A DNA stretch of 11,024 nt from Acinetobacter sp. (GTDB lineage Bacteria; Pseudomonadota; Gammaproteobacteria; Pseudomonadales; Moraxellaceae). The DNA lies in assembly GCA_030523805.1 (NCBI GenBank), contig JAUNHS010000055.1, positions 1 to 11,024 on the forward strand, in the 5' to 3' direction. Shown here one piece after another: positions 1 through 6,921 of the stretch (its first letter is position 1; every line of letters begins with the position of its first letter). The position numbers and the translations under genes were made by a program. The notes under the pieces are model-generated. The model ran no database searches. It saw nothing but the letters and a program-made list of their open reading frames with translations, and was not told where the DNA came from.

Positions 1-1139
1 AAAATATGCAAACGTTTTTCAATTTTATTTAAATGATATTGCAAACGGCGAGTAATGGTGCTTTTACGAATTTCAATCCATTCCAACAAAATTTGACGAA
101 TAGATTTCACTTGTGGGCGACCATCAGCCCCAATCATATTTAAATTGACACGATAACTGCTTTCTAAATCTGTCGTAGCGAATAAATGCCCCATCACAGC
201 GTCGGCATCAACACGGTTAGAACGCAACACAATCACTAAACGTGTCGGATTTTGATGGTCAGATTCATCACGCACATCGGCAACAAATGGCAATTTTTTT
301 GCATTCATCTGTTCGGCAATTTGCGTAATAATTTTTGAACCTGAAATTTGATAAGGCAAATGCTCAATGATAATTTCATTTTTTTCCACCTTATACACCG
401 CACGCATACGATAACTGCCACGCCCAGTGCGTTGAATTTTTAGCAATTCTTCTTTTGGCGTAATAATTTCCGCTTGTGTCGGCAAATCAGGTGCAGGAAT
501 AAATTCATGCAGGGCATCATCGTCCATATCAGGCTTGCGAATAAGAGCAATCGTGCCTTTAATCACTTCACGCAAATTGTGTGGTGGAATATCAGTCGCC
601 ATACCGACGGCAATCCCTGTCGTGCCATTGAGCAAAATATTGGGTACACGAGCAGGCAAATGAATTGGCTCTTTCAATGAACCATCAAAATTATCTTGCC
701 AATCGGTCGTACCTTGTCCCAATTCGCTGAGCAATACTTCGCTGTATTGTGCCAATTTGGCTTCGGTATAACGCATAGCTGCAAACGATTTTGGATCATC
801 AGGCGAACCCCAGTTGCCTTGCCCTTCAATAAAAGGGTAGCGATAGCTAAACGGTTGAGCCATGAGTACCATTGCTTCATAGCAGGCACTATCGCCATGT
901 GGGTGGTATTTACCCAACACATCGCCCACCGTACGAGCAGATTTTTTCGGTTTACCTGAATGTTTTAAACCGAGTTCGCTCATGGCGTAGATAATACGAC
1001 GTTGTACAGGTTTTAGACCATCGCTAATATGGGGCAAGGCACGATCCATTATGACGTACATGGCATAATTTAAATAGGCTTGCTCGGTAAATTCGGCAAC
1101 GGAACGATTTTCGGTGGCGTGGTTCATTGTTGTTTTCAT
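1..1139 (-). CDS. parC: DNA topoisomerase IV subunit A, N-terminal half (partial at left edge)
   Basis: ParC is the DNA-cleaving subunit of topoisomerase IV, which unlinks daughter chromosomes and acts as a ParC2ParE2 tetramer. About 379 codons are visible, roughly half of a usual ParC of about 740 residues; the rest lies off the left edge. The winged-helix breakage-reunion domain is intact: the conserved [12 protein letters not shown] stretch is at residues 37-48, GKYHPHGDS at 76-84, and the catalytic tyrosine is Tyr124 in RYTE. The quinolone-determining positions are Ser84 and Glu88 (E. coli Ser80 and Glu84), so both are wild type. GyrA is the main alternative, but the [16 protein letters not shown] region matches ParC of Acinetobacter-type bacteria. 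The start is ATG 1139-1137; an in-frame ATG lies four codons later. No clear Shine-Dalgarno site precedes either. It is transcribed divergently from the next gene. Confidence 0.96.
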   Translation of the reverse strand, partial: MKTTMNHATENRSVAEFTEQAYLNYAMYVIMDRALPHISDGLKPVQRRIIYAMSELGLKHSGKPKKSARTVGDVLGKYHPHGDSACYEAMVLMAQPFSYRYPFIEGQGNWGSPDDPKSFAAMRYTEAKLAQYSEVLLSELGQGTTDWQDNFDGSLKEPIHLPARVPNILLNGTTGIAVGMATDIPPHNLREVIKGTIALIRKPDMDDDALHEFIPAPDLPTQAEIITPKEELLKIQRTGRGSYRMRAVYKVEKNEIIIEHLPYQISGSKIITQIAEQMNAKKLPFVADVRDESDHQNPTRLVIVLRSNRVDADAVMGHLFATTDLESSYRVNLNMIGADGRPQVKSIRQILLEWIEIRKSTITRRLQYHLNKIEKRLHI

Positions 1140-1230
1140 ACGGTTAAAAAATTAGGGATATGGTAAAAGGTTATATGCAGAGATACAAGCGATTTATGCT
1201 AAAATTGTGTAGAAAATGATGGAGTGCATC
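1140..1230. promoter_or_regulatory. Divergent intergenic region between parC and an unknown gene
   Basis: This 91-base gap must hold the start signals of both divergent genes unless one is leaderless. On the plus strand a weak sigma70-like pair is TTATAT (1171-1176) and TATGCT (1195-1200), 18 bases apart. On the minus strand a TATAAC box (1175-1170) could serve parC, but I find no good -35 for it. The two proposals overlap, so they would compete. The boxes are weak matches; only the location is well supported. Confidence 0.3.
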
Positions 1231-1767
1231 ATGCTTGAGCTTAAATATCCGATAGTGATTAAACCGAATAAGAAACAATATATTCGCTGGTATGGTGCGG
1301 CGATGTTAATCGGTATGTTTGGTCAGGTTTTTCTTGAAAATGTAATATTATCAGCTATTTGGCTGATATTCACTCTCTTTTATTTTTTCTACATTGGCAT
1401 GCGTCATAATTACGTTTTGATTACTCCAAGATATTTTCAAGTTAGCCCAATGTTTAATTTTTGGTCGTGGCGACCGAGAACATTTTTATGGTCGGATTAT
1501 AGTTTGGTGTTTGATGATGTGATTAATATGAATGTTGTGCAAATTGTGGAACGGCATGAGAAGATGAAATCAGAAATTTCACATATCATTATTCCTAATG
1601 TGGCGTATTTAAATCGGCAAGCAATCAACTATAAGCAATTTTTAGCGATTTTAAAACAAGCCAATCAACAGCAATTTCCGATTTATTTGCCACAAGATAC
1701 GGCAAGTCAATGGGAGCATTTGAAACGGCATTTAAATTATCCACATATTCCAAAGGGTAAAGATTAG
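1231..1767 (+). CDS. Hypothetical two-helix inner-membrane protein
   Basis: I do not recognise a named family. The 178-residue product begins with a short basic segment (residues 1-18), then two closely spaced hydrophobic stretches at about 19-35 and 38-57, followed by a soluble part of about 120 residues. The helical hairpin plus a beta-rich segment (about 61-105) resembles bacterial PH-like (YdbS/YcxB-type) membrane proteins in layout only; no diagnostic motif was seen. The C-terminal 60 residues look helical and polar. ATG 1231 is preferred over the longer in-frame ATG 1216 because GGAG at 1221-1224 sits six bases before it. The gene is divergent from parC and is followed 66 bases later by another unknown gene on the same strand. 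Its base composition looks more AT-rich than parC by eye. Confidence 0.8.
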   Translation: MLELKYPIVIKPNKKQYIRWYGAAMLIGMFGQVFLENVILSAIWLIFTLFYFFYIGMRHNYVLITPRYFQVSPMFNFWSWRPRTFLWSDYSLVFDDVINMNVVQIVERHEKMKSEISHIIIPNVAYLNRQAINYKQFLAILKQANQQQFPIYLPQDTASQWEHLKRHLNYPHIPKGKD

Positions 1768-1777
1768 ATTGTAATAC

Positions 1778-1815
1778 TTGTGTTTTTATTGTTACTTTTA
1801 TATGATTGAAATCAT
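1778..1815 (+). promoter_or_regulatory. Candidate promoter with overlapping inverted repeat
   Basis: TTGTGT (1778-1783) and TATGAT (1801-1806) are separated by 17 bases; the -10 matches consensus at five of six positions, the -35 at three. A perfect inverted repeat, ATGATT-GA-AATCAT (1802-1815), overlaps the -10 box, a position suited to a repressor operator. The start codon of the next gene is at 1834, giving a leader of roughly 20 bases. The promoter is plausible; the operator role is inferred only from position. Confidence 0.4.
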
Positions 1816-1833
1816 CTTAAACTGTGAGATGAT

Positions 1834-2331
1834 ATGATGAAAAAGACTTTACTTGCTTTATTACTTGGTTTTACTGTTACTGGAACAGCTTATGCTGATA
1901 AAATCAAAGCACCGATTACGTTAGACACAAGACAGTTGGCATGGGAAATTAAACCAGGTGTAGATGGTATAAGACTACATGGATATCTTGAGCTTATGCA
2001 ACAAGCAATTTACTGTAATAGTCAAGGGCGACCGCAATTAGTAAAAGATGATATGGTTGAAGTGTTGATTTCATTTGCAACAGATCCTAATGGAGTAGTC
2101 GTTTCTACTAGTATTCAAAAATCATCAGGTAATGCACAATTAGATAATTATATAGCAAATCTAGTAAGTGGTTCTAAAGTGAAACCATTTTTTGTTAATG
2201 GTGTAGCTACCCCTATAAGGTCTAGCCAAGGATTTAAATTAAAGCGTTCAGAACCTTTTGATATGACTTACAATCCTGAAAAATGTCATAGTAAAACACA
2301 AGGCTCTAGGCAAGCAGGTTTACAATATTAA
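1834..2331 (+). CDS. Exported protein with a TonB C-terminal-like domain
   Basis: The 165-residue product starts with a typical Sec signal peptide (MKK, hydrophobic core to about residue 18, likely cleavage after AYA at 21), so it should act in the periplasm. Residues about 75-137 follow the TonB C-terminal pattern: a strand ending in DPNG, then the SSGN..LD motif at 97-104, a helix, a V.PF segment and a final strand. Unlike true TonB it lacks an N-terminal membrane anchor and a Pro-rich spacer, so it is not an ordinary energy transducer. Two cysteines, Cys61 and Cys151, flank the domain and could form a disulfide. The start may be ATG 1834 or the adjacent ATG 1837; a GAG at 1826-1828 is five or eight bases upstream. 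It converges on sdhB across a hairpin terminator. Substrate and partner are unknown. Confidence 0.8.
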   Translation: MMKKTLLALLLGFTVTGTAYADKIKAPITLDTRQLAWEIKPGVDGIRLHGYLELMQQAIYCNSQGRPQLVKDDMVEVLISFATDPNGVVVSTSIQKSSGNAQLDNYIANLVSGSKVKPFFVNGVATPIRSSQGFKLKRSEPFDMTYNPEKCHSKTQGSRQAGLQY

Positions 2332-2347
2332 CTCAATTAACCCCAAC

Positions 2348-2381
2348 AAAAAATGCTCTATAAAACTATAGAGCATTTTTT
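2348..2381. terminator. Bidirectional rho-independent terminator
   Basis: A perfect 15-bp stem (2348-2362 pairing with 2367-2381) closes a four-base AAAC loop. Six A residues on the left and six T residues on the right give a U-tract in either direction. It sits between two convergent genes and can end both the 1834-2331 transcript and the sdhCDAB transcript, whose stop codon is 17 bases away. Confidence 0.92.
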
Positions 2382-2397
2382 ATAAGTAAACAGTGTA

Positions 2398-3108
2398 TTA
2401 ACCTGCTTGATCCAACAACATGCTACGGATATGACCGATGGCTTTCGTTGGGTTCAAACCTTTAGGACAAACAGATACACAGTTCATAATCCCTTTACAA
2501 CGGAACAAACTAAATGGATCGTCTAAACGAGCCAAACGCTCCGCAGTCGCTGTATCACGAGAATCAATGATAAAGCGGTAAGCATTCAATAACGCAGATG
2601 GGCCTAAGAATTTATCTGGGTTCCACCAGAATGATGGGCATGATGTAGAACAGCACGCACATAAAATACATTCATATAAACCGTCTAAATGCTCACGCTC
2701 AGCTTGAGATTGCAAACGCTCTTTTGGCGGTGCTGGCTGATTATTGATTAAGAATGGCTGAATCTTATTGTACTGATCGTAGAATTGATTCATATCCACT
2801 ACTAAATCTTTAATGACTGGCAAGCCAGGTAATGGGCGAATAACAATTTTCTCAGGCAAATCATTTAAGTTTTGCAAGCACGCAAGACCATTTTTACCAT
2901 TAATATTCACACCATCAGAGCCACAAATACCTTCACGGCATGAACGACGGAATGTTAAAGTTTCATCTTGCTTTTTCAAATCTAGTAAAGCATCAAGCAA
3001 CATACGGTGCTTATCAGTCAATTCTAATTTGAATGTTTGCATATATGGTTTACTATCCTTATCAGGATCGTAACGGTAGATTTCAAATGTACGAGTACCT
3101 CTACTCAT
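2398..3108 (-). CDS. sdhB: Succinate dehydrogenase iron-sulfur subunit
   Basis: SdhB carries electrons from the flavin of SdhA through three Fe-S clusters to ubiquinone at the membrane anchor. All cluster ligands are visible in the 236-residue product. The [2Fe-2S] site is Cys57, Cys62, Asp65, Cys77, with Asp as third ligand as in E. coli. The [4Fe-4S] site is Cys147, Cys150, Cys153 followed by Cys157. The [3Fe-4S] site is Cys204, Cys210, Cys214. The quinone-pocket segment PSFWWNP follows at 158-164. Odd point: the residue after Cys204 is Lys205, where E. coli has His207. The start is ATG 3108, with GGGAG at 3120-3116 seven bases upstream; the in-frame GTG at 3114 would lie one base from that site and is unlikely. 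It is the last gene of the operon, 14 bases after sdhA. Confidence 0.97.
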   Translation of the reverse strand: MSRGTRTFEIYRYDPDKDSKPYMQTFKLELTDKHRMLLDALLDLKKQDETLTFRRSCREGICGSDGVNINGKNGLACLQNLNDLPEKIVIRPLPGLPVIKDLVVDMNQFYDQYNKIQPFLINNQPAPPKERLQSQAEREHLDGLYECILCACCSTSCPSFWWNPDKFLGPSALLNAYRFIIDSRDTATAERLARLDDPFSLFRCKGIMNCVSVCPKGLNPTKAIGHIRSMLLDQAG

Positions 3109-3122
3109 CTTCACTCTCCCAA

Positions 3123-5012
3123 TTAGAATGTACGTGGTTTAGGTTCAATCGGTTCAACGCTCAATGGGCTGAAACGAACAGGTTTATATTCTAAACGGTT
3201 ATCTTCAGAGAACCATAAAGTATGCTTCATCCACTCATCATCACGGCGACCGTAAGGATATTCTGGGTGGTCTGGCAACTCTTCATAATCTACAACCGTA
3301 TGTGCACCACGGCATTCTTTACGAGCTGCAGCAGAAATCAAGGTTGCTTTAGCAACTTCATATAAGTTTTCCACTTCTAATGCTTCAATACGAGCGGTAT
3401 TGAATACTTTAGATTTGTCTTTCAAGTGGATATTACGCACACGTGGCTCAAGTGCTAAAATTTCACGCACGCCTTTGTCTAACAATTCAGCAGTACGGAA
3501 TACACCAGCGTGGTATTGTACGATTTCACGAATTTCATCAGCAACGTCTTGTGCATTTTCACCGTCTGTAGATTCATCTAACTTACGGATACGAGCCAAT
3601 GTTTTTTCTAAAATATCGTTTGGTAATGGGATAAACTCATCATCACATTCTTTGGTAATGTATTCTACAATGTGCTTACCAGCCGCTTTACCGAATACTA
3701 CCAAGTCAAGCAATGAGTTTGTACCTAAACGGTTTGCACCGTGTACAGATACGCAAGAACACTCACCAATCGCATAGAAACCTTTGACTGGTTTCGTATA
3801 GTTACGATCGCCTTCATACGTATATTCTTTGGTTTCTTTGTTGTAATGTGCTTTTAAAGGTGTTGTTTCTTTACCTTCAGGCACACACACTTGACCATGA
3901 ATATTGGTTGGAATACCACCCATTTGATAATGGATTGTTGGTACTACAGGAATTGGCTCTTTAGTACAGTCCACGTTTGCGAATTTTTTACCAATTTCAA
4001 ATACTGATGGTAAACGCTTCATAATTGTTTCTGCACCTAAATGCGTCATATCCAATAAGATATAGTCAGCATTCGGGCCACAACCACGACCTTCTTTAAT
4101 TTCTTGGTCCATAGAACGTGATACGAAATCACGTGGTGCTAAGTCTTTTAATGTAGGAGCATAACGTTCCATAAACGGTTCACCGTCTTTGTTACGCAAA
4201 ATACCACCTTCACCACGACAACCTTCAGTTAAAAGTACACCTGCACCTGCAACACCTGTAGGGTGGAATTGCCAGAATTCCATATCTTGTAATGGAATAC
4301 CAGCACGAGCAGCCATACCTAAACCATCGCCTGTGTTGATATAAGCGTTGGTAGAAGCACGGTAAACACGACCAGCACCACCAGTAGCGAATAAAGTCGC
4401 TTTGGCTTGGAATACAGCAACATTACCAGTTTCTTGGTCAATTGCAGTTACGCCTAATACATCGCCATCTTCATTGCGAATAAGGTCAAGAGCAATCCAC
4501 TCAACGAAAAATTGTGTACCCATTTTTACGTTGCTTTGGTAAAGCGTATGCAACAGAGCATGACCTGTACGGTCGGCAGCAGCACACGCACGTGGTACAG
4601 CTTTTGCACCATAGTTTGCAGAGTGTCCACCAAATGGACGTTGGTAAATTGTACCGTCAGCGTTACGGTCAAAAGGCATACCTAAGTGTTCTAATTCATA
4701 AACCACATAAGGAGCTTCACGACACATAAATTCAATCGCATCTTGGTCGCCCAACCAGTCAGAACCTTTTACAGTATCGTAAAAGTGATAATGCCAGTTA
4801 TCTTCCTGCATGTTACCTAACGATGCACCGATACCACCTTGAGCAGCTACAGTATGCGAACGAGTAGGGAATACTTTGGTTAATACCGCAACTTTCAAAC
4901 CTGCTTGAGCAAGCTGATAAGATGCACGCATACCAGAGCCACCACCGCCCACAATAACGGCATCAAAACTTAAAGTTTCAACATTTAAATAATTTTCTTT
5001 CACGTCAGCCAT
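3123..5012 (-). CDS. sdhA: Succinate dehydrogenase flavoprotein subunit
   Basis: SdhA oxidises succinate to fumarate on the inner face of the membrane, linking the TCA cycle to respiration. The 629-residue product has the FAD dinucleotide motif VGGGGSGMRA at 21-30 and the RSHTV motif whose His53 is the expected covalent FAD attachment (E. coli His45). Catalytic residues are in place: His250, Thr262, Glu263, Arg294, His361 and Arg428 (E. coli 242, 254, 255, 286, 354, 399). Compared with E. coli (588 residues) there are about 22 extra residues between His361 and Arg428, rich in Lys, Glu, Thr and Tyr. The start at 5012 has AGGA at 5023-5020, seven bases upstream. It lies 12 bases after sdhD and 14 before sdhB, so the four genes are one transcript. 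Fumarate reductase is excluded by the SdhC/SdhD context. Confidence 0.98.
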   Translation of the reverse strand: MADVKENYLNVETLSFDAVIVGGGGSGMRASYQLAQAGLKVAVLTKVFPTRSHTVAAQGGIGASLGNMQEDNWHYHFYDTVKGSDWLGDQDAIEFMCREAPYVVYELEHLGMPFDRNADGTIYQRPFGGHSANYGAKAVPRACAAADRTGHALLHTLYQSNVKMGTQFFVEWIALDLIRNEDGDVLGVTAIDQETGNVAVFQAKATLFATGGAGRVYRASTNAYINTGDGLGMAARAGIPLQDMEFWQFHPTGVAGAGVLLTEGCRGEGGILRNKDGEPFMERYAPTLKDLAPRDFVSRSMDQEIKEGRGCGPNADYILLDMTHLGAETIMKRLPSVFEIGKKFANVDCTKEPIPVVPTIHYQMGGIPTNIHGQVCVPEGKETTPLKAHYNKETKEYTYEGDRNYTKPVKGFYAIGECSCVSVHGANRLGTNSLLDLVVFGKAAGKHIVEYITKECDDEFIPLPNDILEKTLARIRKLDESTDGENAQDVADEIREIVQYHAGVFRTAELLDKGVREILALEPRVRNIHLKDKSKVFNTARIEALEVENLYEVAKATLISAAARKECRGAHTVVDYEELPDHPEYPYGRRDDEWMKHTLWFSEDNRLEYKPVRFSPLSVEPIEPKPRTF

Positions 5013-5024
5013 GATGTTGTCCTA

Positions 5025-5390
5025 TTAACCTGCCCAAAAAATCTGGATACCCCAGATGGCATAGATAATTACTGCAATAATGACTGCAGCTGTAAATACA
5101 AGGCGTAAACCTTTGGCTTTTTCACCCATTTGACGAGTAGTAACATAGTCAGTAAATACTTGCCACATACCAATCCAAGCATGAACACACAATGATAAAA
5201 TTGCCAATAAAGAGAAAATCTTCATTGGTAAAGTTTTCATAAAGCCAGCCCATGATTCAAAAGTGATTTCGCCAGCGAATAAGAACCAGCCAAACATCAC
5301 TACGGTATAAACCGCTAATACGATGGCACTTACACGTTGGATAAACCAATCACGAGAGCCTGAACCTGTTAAACCAGTAGCACTTTTCAT
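5025..5390 (-). CDS. sdhD: Succinate dehydrogenase membrane anchor subunit D
   Basis: SdhD, with SdhC, anchors complex II in the inner membrane, helps bind heme b and forms part of the ubiquinone site. The 121-residue product has three hydrophobic helices at about 19-39, 54-76 and 92-116. The family signature HAWIGMWQV..DYV is at 70-83: His70 matches the E. coli heme ligand His71, and Asp81/Tyr82 match the quinone-site Asp82/Tyr83. The start chosen is ATG 5390, giving MKSATGLTG; a longer frame from 5405 would overlap sdhC more and lacks family support. The start overlaps the sdhC stop by one base (TAATG), which points to translational coupling. Confidence 0.95.
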   Translation of the reverse strand: MKSATGLTGSGSRDWFIQRVSAIVLAVYTVVMFGWFLFAGEITFESWAGFMKTLPMKIFSLLAILSLCVHAWIGMWQVFTDYVTTRQMGEKAKGLRLVFTAAVIIAVIIYAIWGIQIFWAG

Positions 5391-5788
5391 TAGAACATAA
5401 TCCATACAAAGGCTGCGATAATACCGATCACAGATAAAATTAATGAAACAGTGGCAGCATTACGACCACTTTGCAATTCTTCATTGTAGCCAAGATCAGC
5501 AAGTAAATGCTTAATACCAGCGATAAAGTGATAAATCAACCCTGCAACAAATACCCATACAATAAAGCGAGCAGGAATACTGCTAAACACATTTTGTACA
5601 TAAGCAAAGCCTTCAGGTGAAGACAAAGAGCGATCTAACAACCAGAGAAGAACTGGAACCAATAAGAATACGATAACACCTGAGATACGGTGTAAGATTG
5701 ATGCAATCGCTACAGGAGATTTTAGGTTTACAGCTAAAATTTGGTCTGTAGTCAGATTGACAGGTCTGTTGCTTTTCACAGCGGGCAT
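5390..5788 (-). CDS. sdhC: Succinate dehydrogenase cytochrome b556 subunit
   Basis: SdhC is the cytochrome b subunit of complex II and the first gene of the operon. The 132-residue product opens with the family sequence RPVNL at 8-12. The quinone-site motif ASILHR lies at 29-34, with Ser30 and Arg34 matching E. coli Ser27 and Arg31. Heme ligand His87 (E. coli His84) is in the YH....IKH motif. Three membrane helices are at about 33-51, 73-95 and 110-131. The start at ATG 5788 is fixed by homology: upstream codons in frame reach only a TTG at 5848 with no support. The only Shine-Dalgarno-like bases, AGG, touch the ATG directly, so ribosome binding is expected to be weak or unusual. A hairpin in the leader ends 11 bases upstream. 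Confidence 0.94.
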   Translation of the reverse strand: MPAVKSNRPVNLTTDQILAVNLKSPVAIASILHRISGVIVFLLVPVLLWLLDRSLSSPEGFAYVQNVFSSIPARFIVWVFVAGLIYHFIAGIKHLLADLGYNEELQSGRNAATVSLILSVIGIIAAFVWIMF

Positions 5789-5799
5789 CCTGTAAGTTA

Positions 5800-5818
5800 A
5801 AACTCTATAATAGAGTTT
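5800..5818 (-). promoter_or_regulatory. Inverted repeat in the sdhC leader
   Basis: A perfect 8-3-8 inverted repeat (AAACTCTA, three bases, TAGAGTTT) lies 11 bases before the sdhC start codon. A further AAACTCT copy on the same strand lies at about 5867-5861. In RNA it would form a small hairpin next to the weak ribosome-binding region; in DNA it could be an operator. A TATTAT within it could also be a poor -10 box. Function is inferred. Confidence 0.5.
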
Positions 5819-5903
5819 GTTTGAATTAATTCGGAGGAAAGCTAGCAATGTTTGACTGTTGAGAGTTTACAAAATCAACAAGCAAACAGATTGAATAGCA
5901 TGA

Positions 5904-5932
5904 ATTATAAAACGACAAAACATAAATTACAA
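5904..5932 (-). promoter_or_regulatory. Predicted sigma70 promoter of sdhCDAB
   Basis: On the minus strand TTGTAA (5932-5927) and a perfect TATAAT (5909-5904) are 17 bases apart, the best match in the intergenic region. A-rich sequence upstream (about 5946-5957) could act as an UP element. Transcription would start near 5897, giving a leader of roughly 108 nt before sdhC. Confidence 0.7.
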
Positions 5933-6146
5933 ACACTCTCTTAACATTTTTTTGATTTATTTTCAAGTAAATAAGAATTGATTTCATATAACTACAAAAT
6001 ATATGGGATTTATGCGTAATTTTGATAGTTTGCTTGCTTTTTATACATCATTGTTCTATTTTTGTGCATGATTGGGAAAAGTAGTTTTTTATTGCGTGTG
6101 ATTAAATTTTATGCGTTATCGTAAAAAGAGCTATTCTATCGTTCAC
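5933..6146. other. AT-rich intergenic stretch upstream of sdhC, no gene seen
   Basis: Together with the leader and promoter this makes the 412-base gap between sdhC and sodA. I find no reading frame with coding character and no RNA gene here. The sequence is strongly AT-rich with A and T tracts, as expected upstream of a regulated promoter. I could not identify a specific regulator site with confidence; one TGTGA half-site (6097-6101) lacks a partner at the right spacing for a CRP-type site. Confidence 0.5.
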
Positions 6147-6180
6147 AAAAAAAGAAGGTAACAATGTACCTTCTTTTTTT
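6147..6180 (-). terminator. Rho-independent terminator downstream of sodA
   Basis: A perfect 14-bp stem (6147-6160 with 6167-6180) closes a six-base loop, with seven A on one side and seven T on the other. It lies 20 bases beyond the sodA stop codon and gives a U-tract on the minus strand. It is symmetric and would also act on plus-strand transcription. It insulates sdhCDAB from sodA. Confidence 0.9.
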
Positions 6181-6200
6181 ATTGCTGACAAATATTGTAA

Positions 6201-6824
6201 TTAAGCTGATGCTTGAGCAAAACGTTTTGCAGCTTCGTCCCAGTTTACCACTGTCCAGAATGCTTTGATGTAGTCAGGACGACGGTTTTGGAATTTTAAG
6301 TAATAAGCGTGTTCCCATACGTCTAAACCAACAATAGGGAAACCTTTACAGCCTGCAACTGCTTCACCCATCAATGGCGAGTCTTGGTTGGCAGTAGAAA
6401 CAACTTTTAACTTGCCTTCATCTAATACTAACCACGCCCAACCAGAACCAAAACGTGTTGCCGCAGCTTTTTCAAATTCTGCTTGGAAGTTTTCAACTGA
6501 ACCGAAATCACGTTCAATCGCAGCTTTTAATTCGCCTTGTAATGTTGTACCAGTTTTTAAGATTTGCCAGAATAATGTATGGTTGGCATGACCACCTGCA
6601 TTGTTGCGTAACAATGTACGTTTGTCTGCTGGAACTTTGTCTAAGTCAGCAATTAATTCTTCAGCAGTTAAGTTTGCTAATTCTGGTAATGCTTCTAAAG
6701 CACCATTGGCATTATTCACATAGGCTTGATGATGTTTGCTATGGTGAATTTCCATGGTTTGTGCATCAAAATGTGGTTCTAAAGCATCGTAGGCATAACC
6801 TAACTCTGGTAATGTATAAGCCAT
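6201..6824 (-). CDS. sodA: Superoxide dismutase, manganese type
   Basis: This enzyme converts superoxide to oxygen and hydrogen peroxide in the cytoplasm; no signal peptide is seen. The 207-residue product is close to E. coli SodA (206 residues) along its whole length. Metal ligands are His27, His82, Asp168 and His172 (the DVWEHAYY motif at 168-175). Metal-specificity positions are of the Mn class: Gln147 in [10 protein letters not shown] and Gly78 in AGGHANH, where Fe enzymes carry a Gln near position 69 and Ala/Gly near 147. Cambialistic activity cannot be excluded. AAGGAAG lies about eight bases before ATG 6824. It is a single-gene unit with its own promoter, a palindrome near the transcription start, and a terminator. 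Confidence 0.95.
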   Translation of the reverse strand: MAYTLPELGYAYDALEPHFDAQTMEIHHSKHHQAYVNNANGALEALPELANLTAEELIADLDKVPADKRTLLRNNAGGHANHTLFWQILKTGTTLQGELKAAIERDFGSVENFQAEFEKAAATRFGSGWAWLVLDEGKLKVVSTANQDSPLMGEAVAGCKGFPIVGLDVWEHAYYLKFQNRRPDYIKAFWTVVNWDEAAKRFAQASA

Positions 6825-6858
6825 GAGTGTCTTCCTTCTTTGGTGATGTTTATCAAAA

Positions 6859-6880
6859 GATATAAAAGGTTTTTTATATC
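6859..6880 (-). promoter_or_regulatory. Palindrome at the start of the sodA transcript
   Basis: A perfect 9-4-9 inverted repeat (GATATAAAA, four bases, TTTTATATC) begins about five bases after the predicted sodA transcription start. It could be a repressor operator or a 5'-terminal mRNA hairpin. It does not match the Fur consensus well. Function is inferred from position and symmetry. Confidence 0.5.
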
Positions 6881-6891
6881 CGTGCCGTGCT

Positions 6892-6921
6892 ATTATAACG
6901 ACATTTTAATGCAAAAGGCAA
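6892..6921 (-). promoter_or_regulatory. Predicted sigma70 promoter of sodA
   Basis: On the minus strand TTGCCT (6921-6916) is 18 bases from a perfect TATAAT (6897-6892). Transcription would start near 6885, about 60 nt before the sodA ATG. The promoter lies between the stop codon of the DUF2799 gene and sodA, so sodA need not depend on upstream read-through. Confidence 0.7.

Noticed and set aside
5833..5862. Plus-strand GGAGG followed seven bases later by ATG, antisense to the sdhC leader
   Set aside because: The frame stops after four codons (MFDC). It may be a chance match; no gene follows it.
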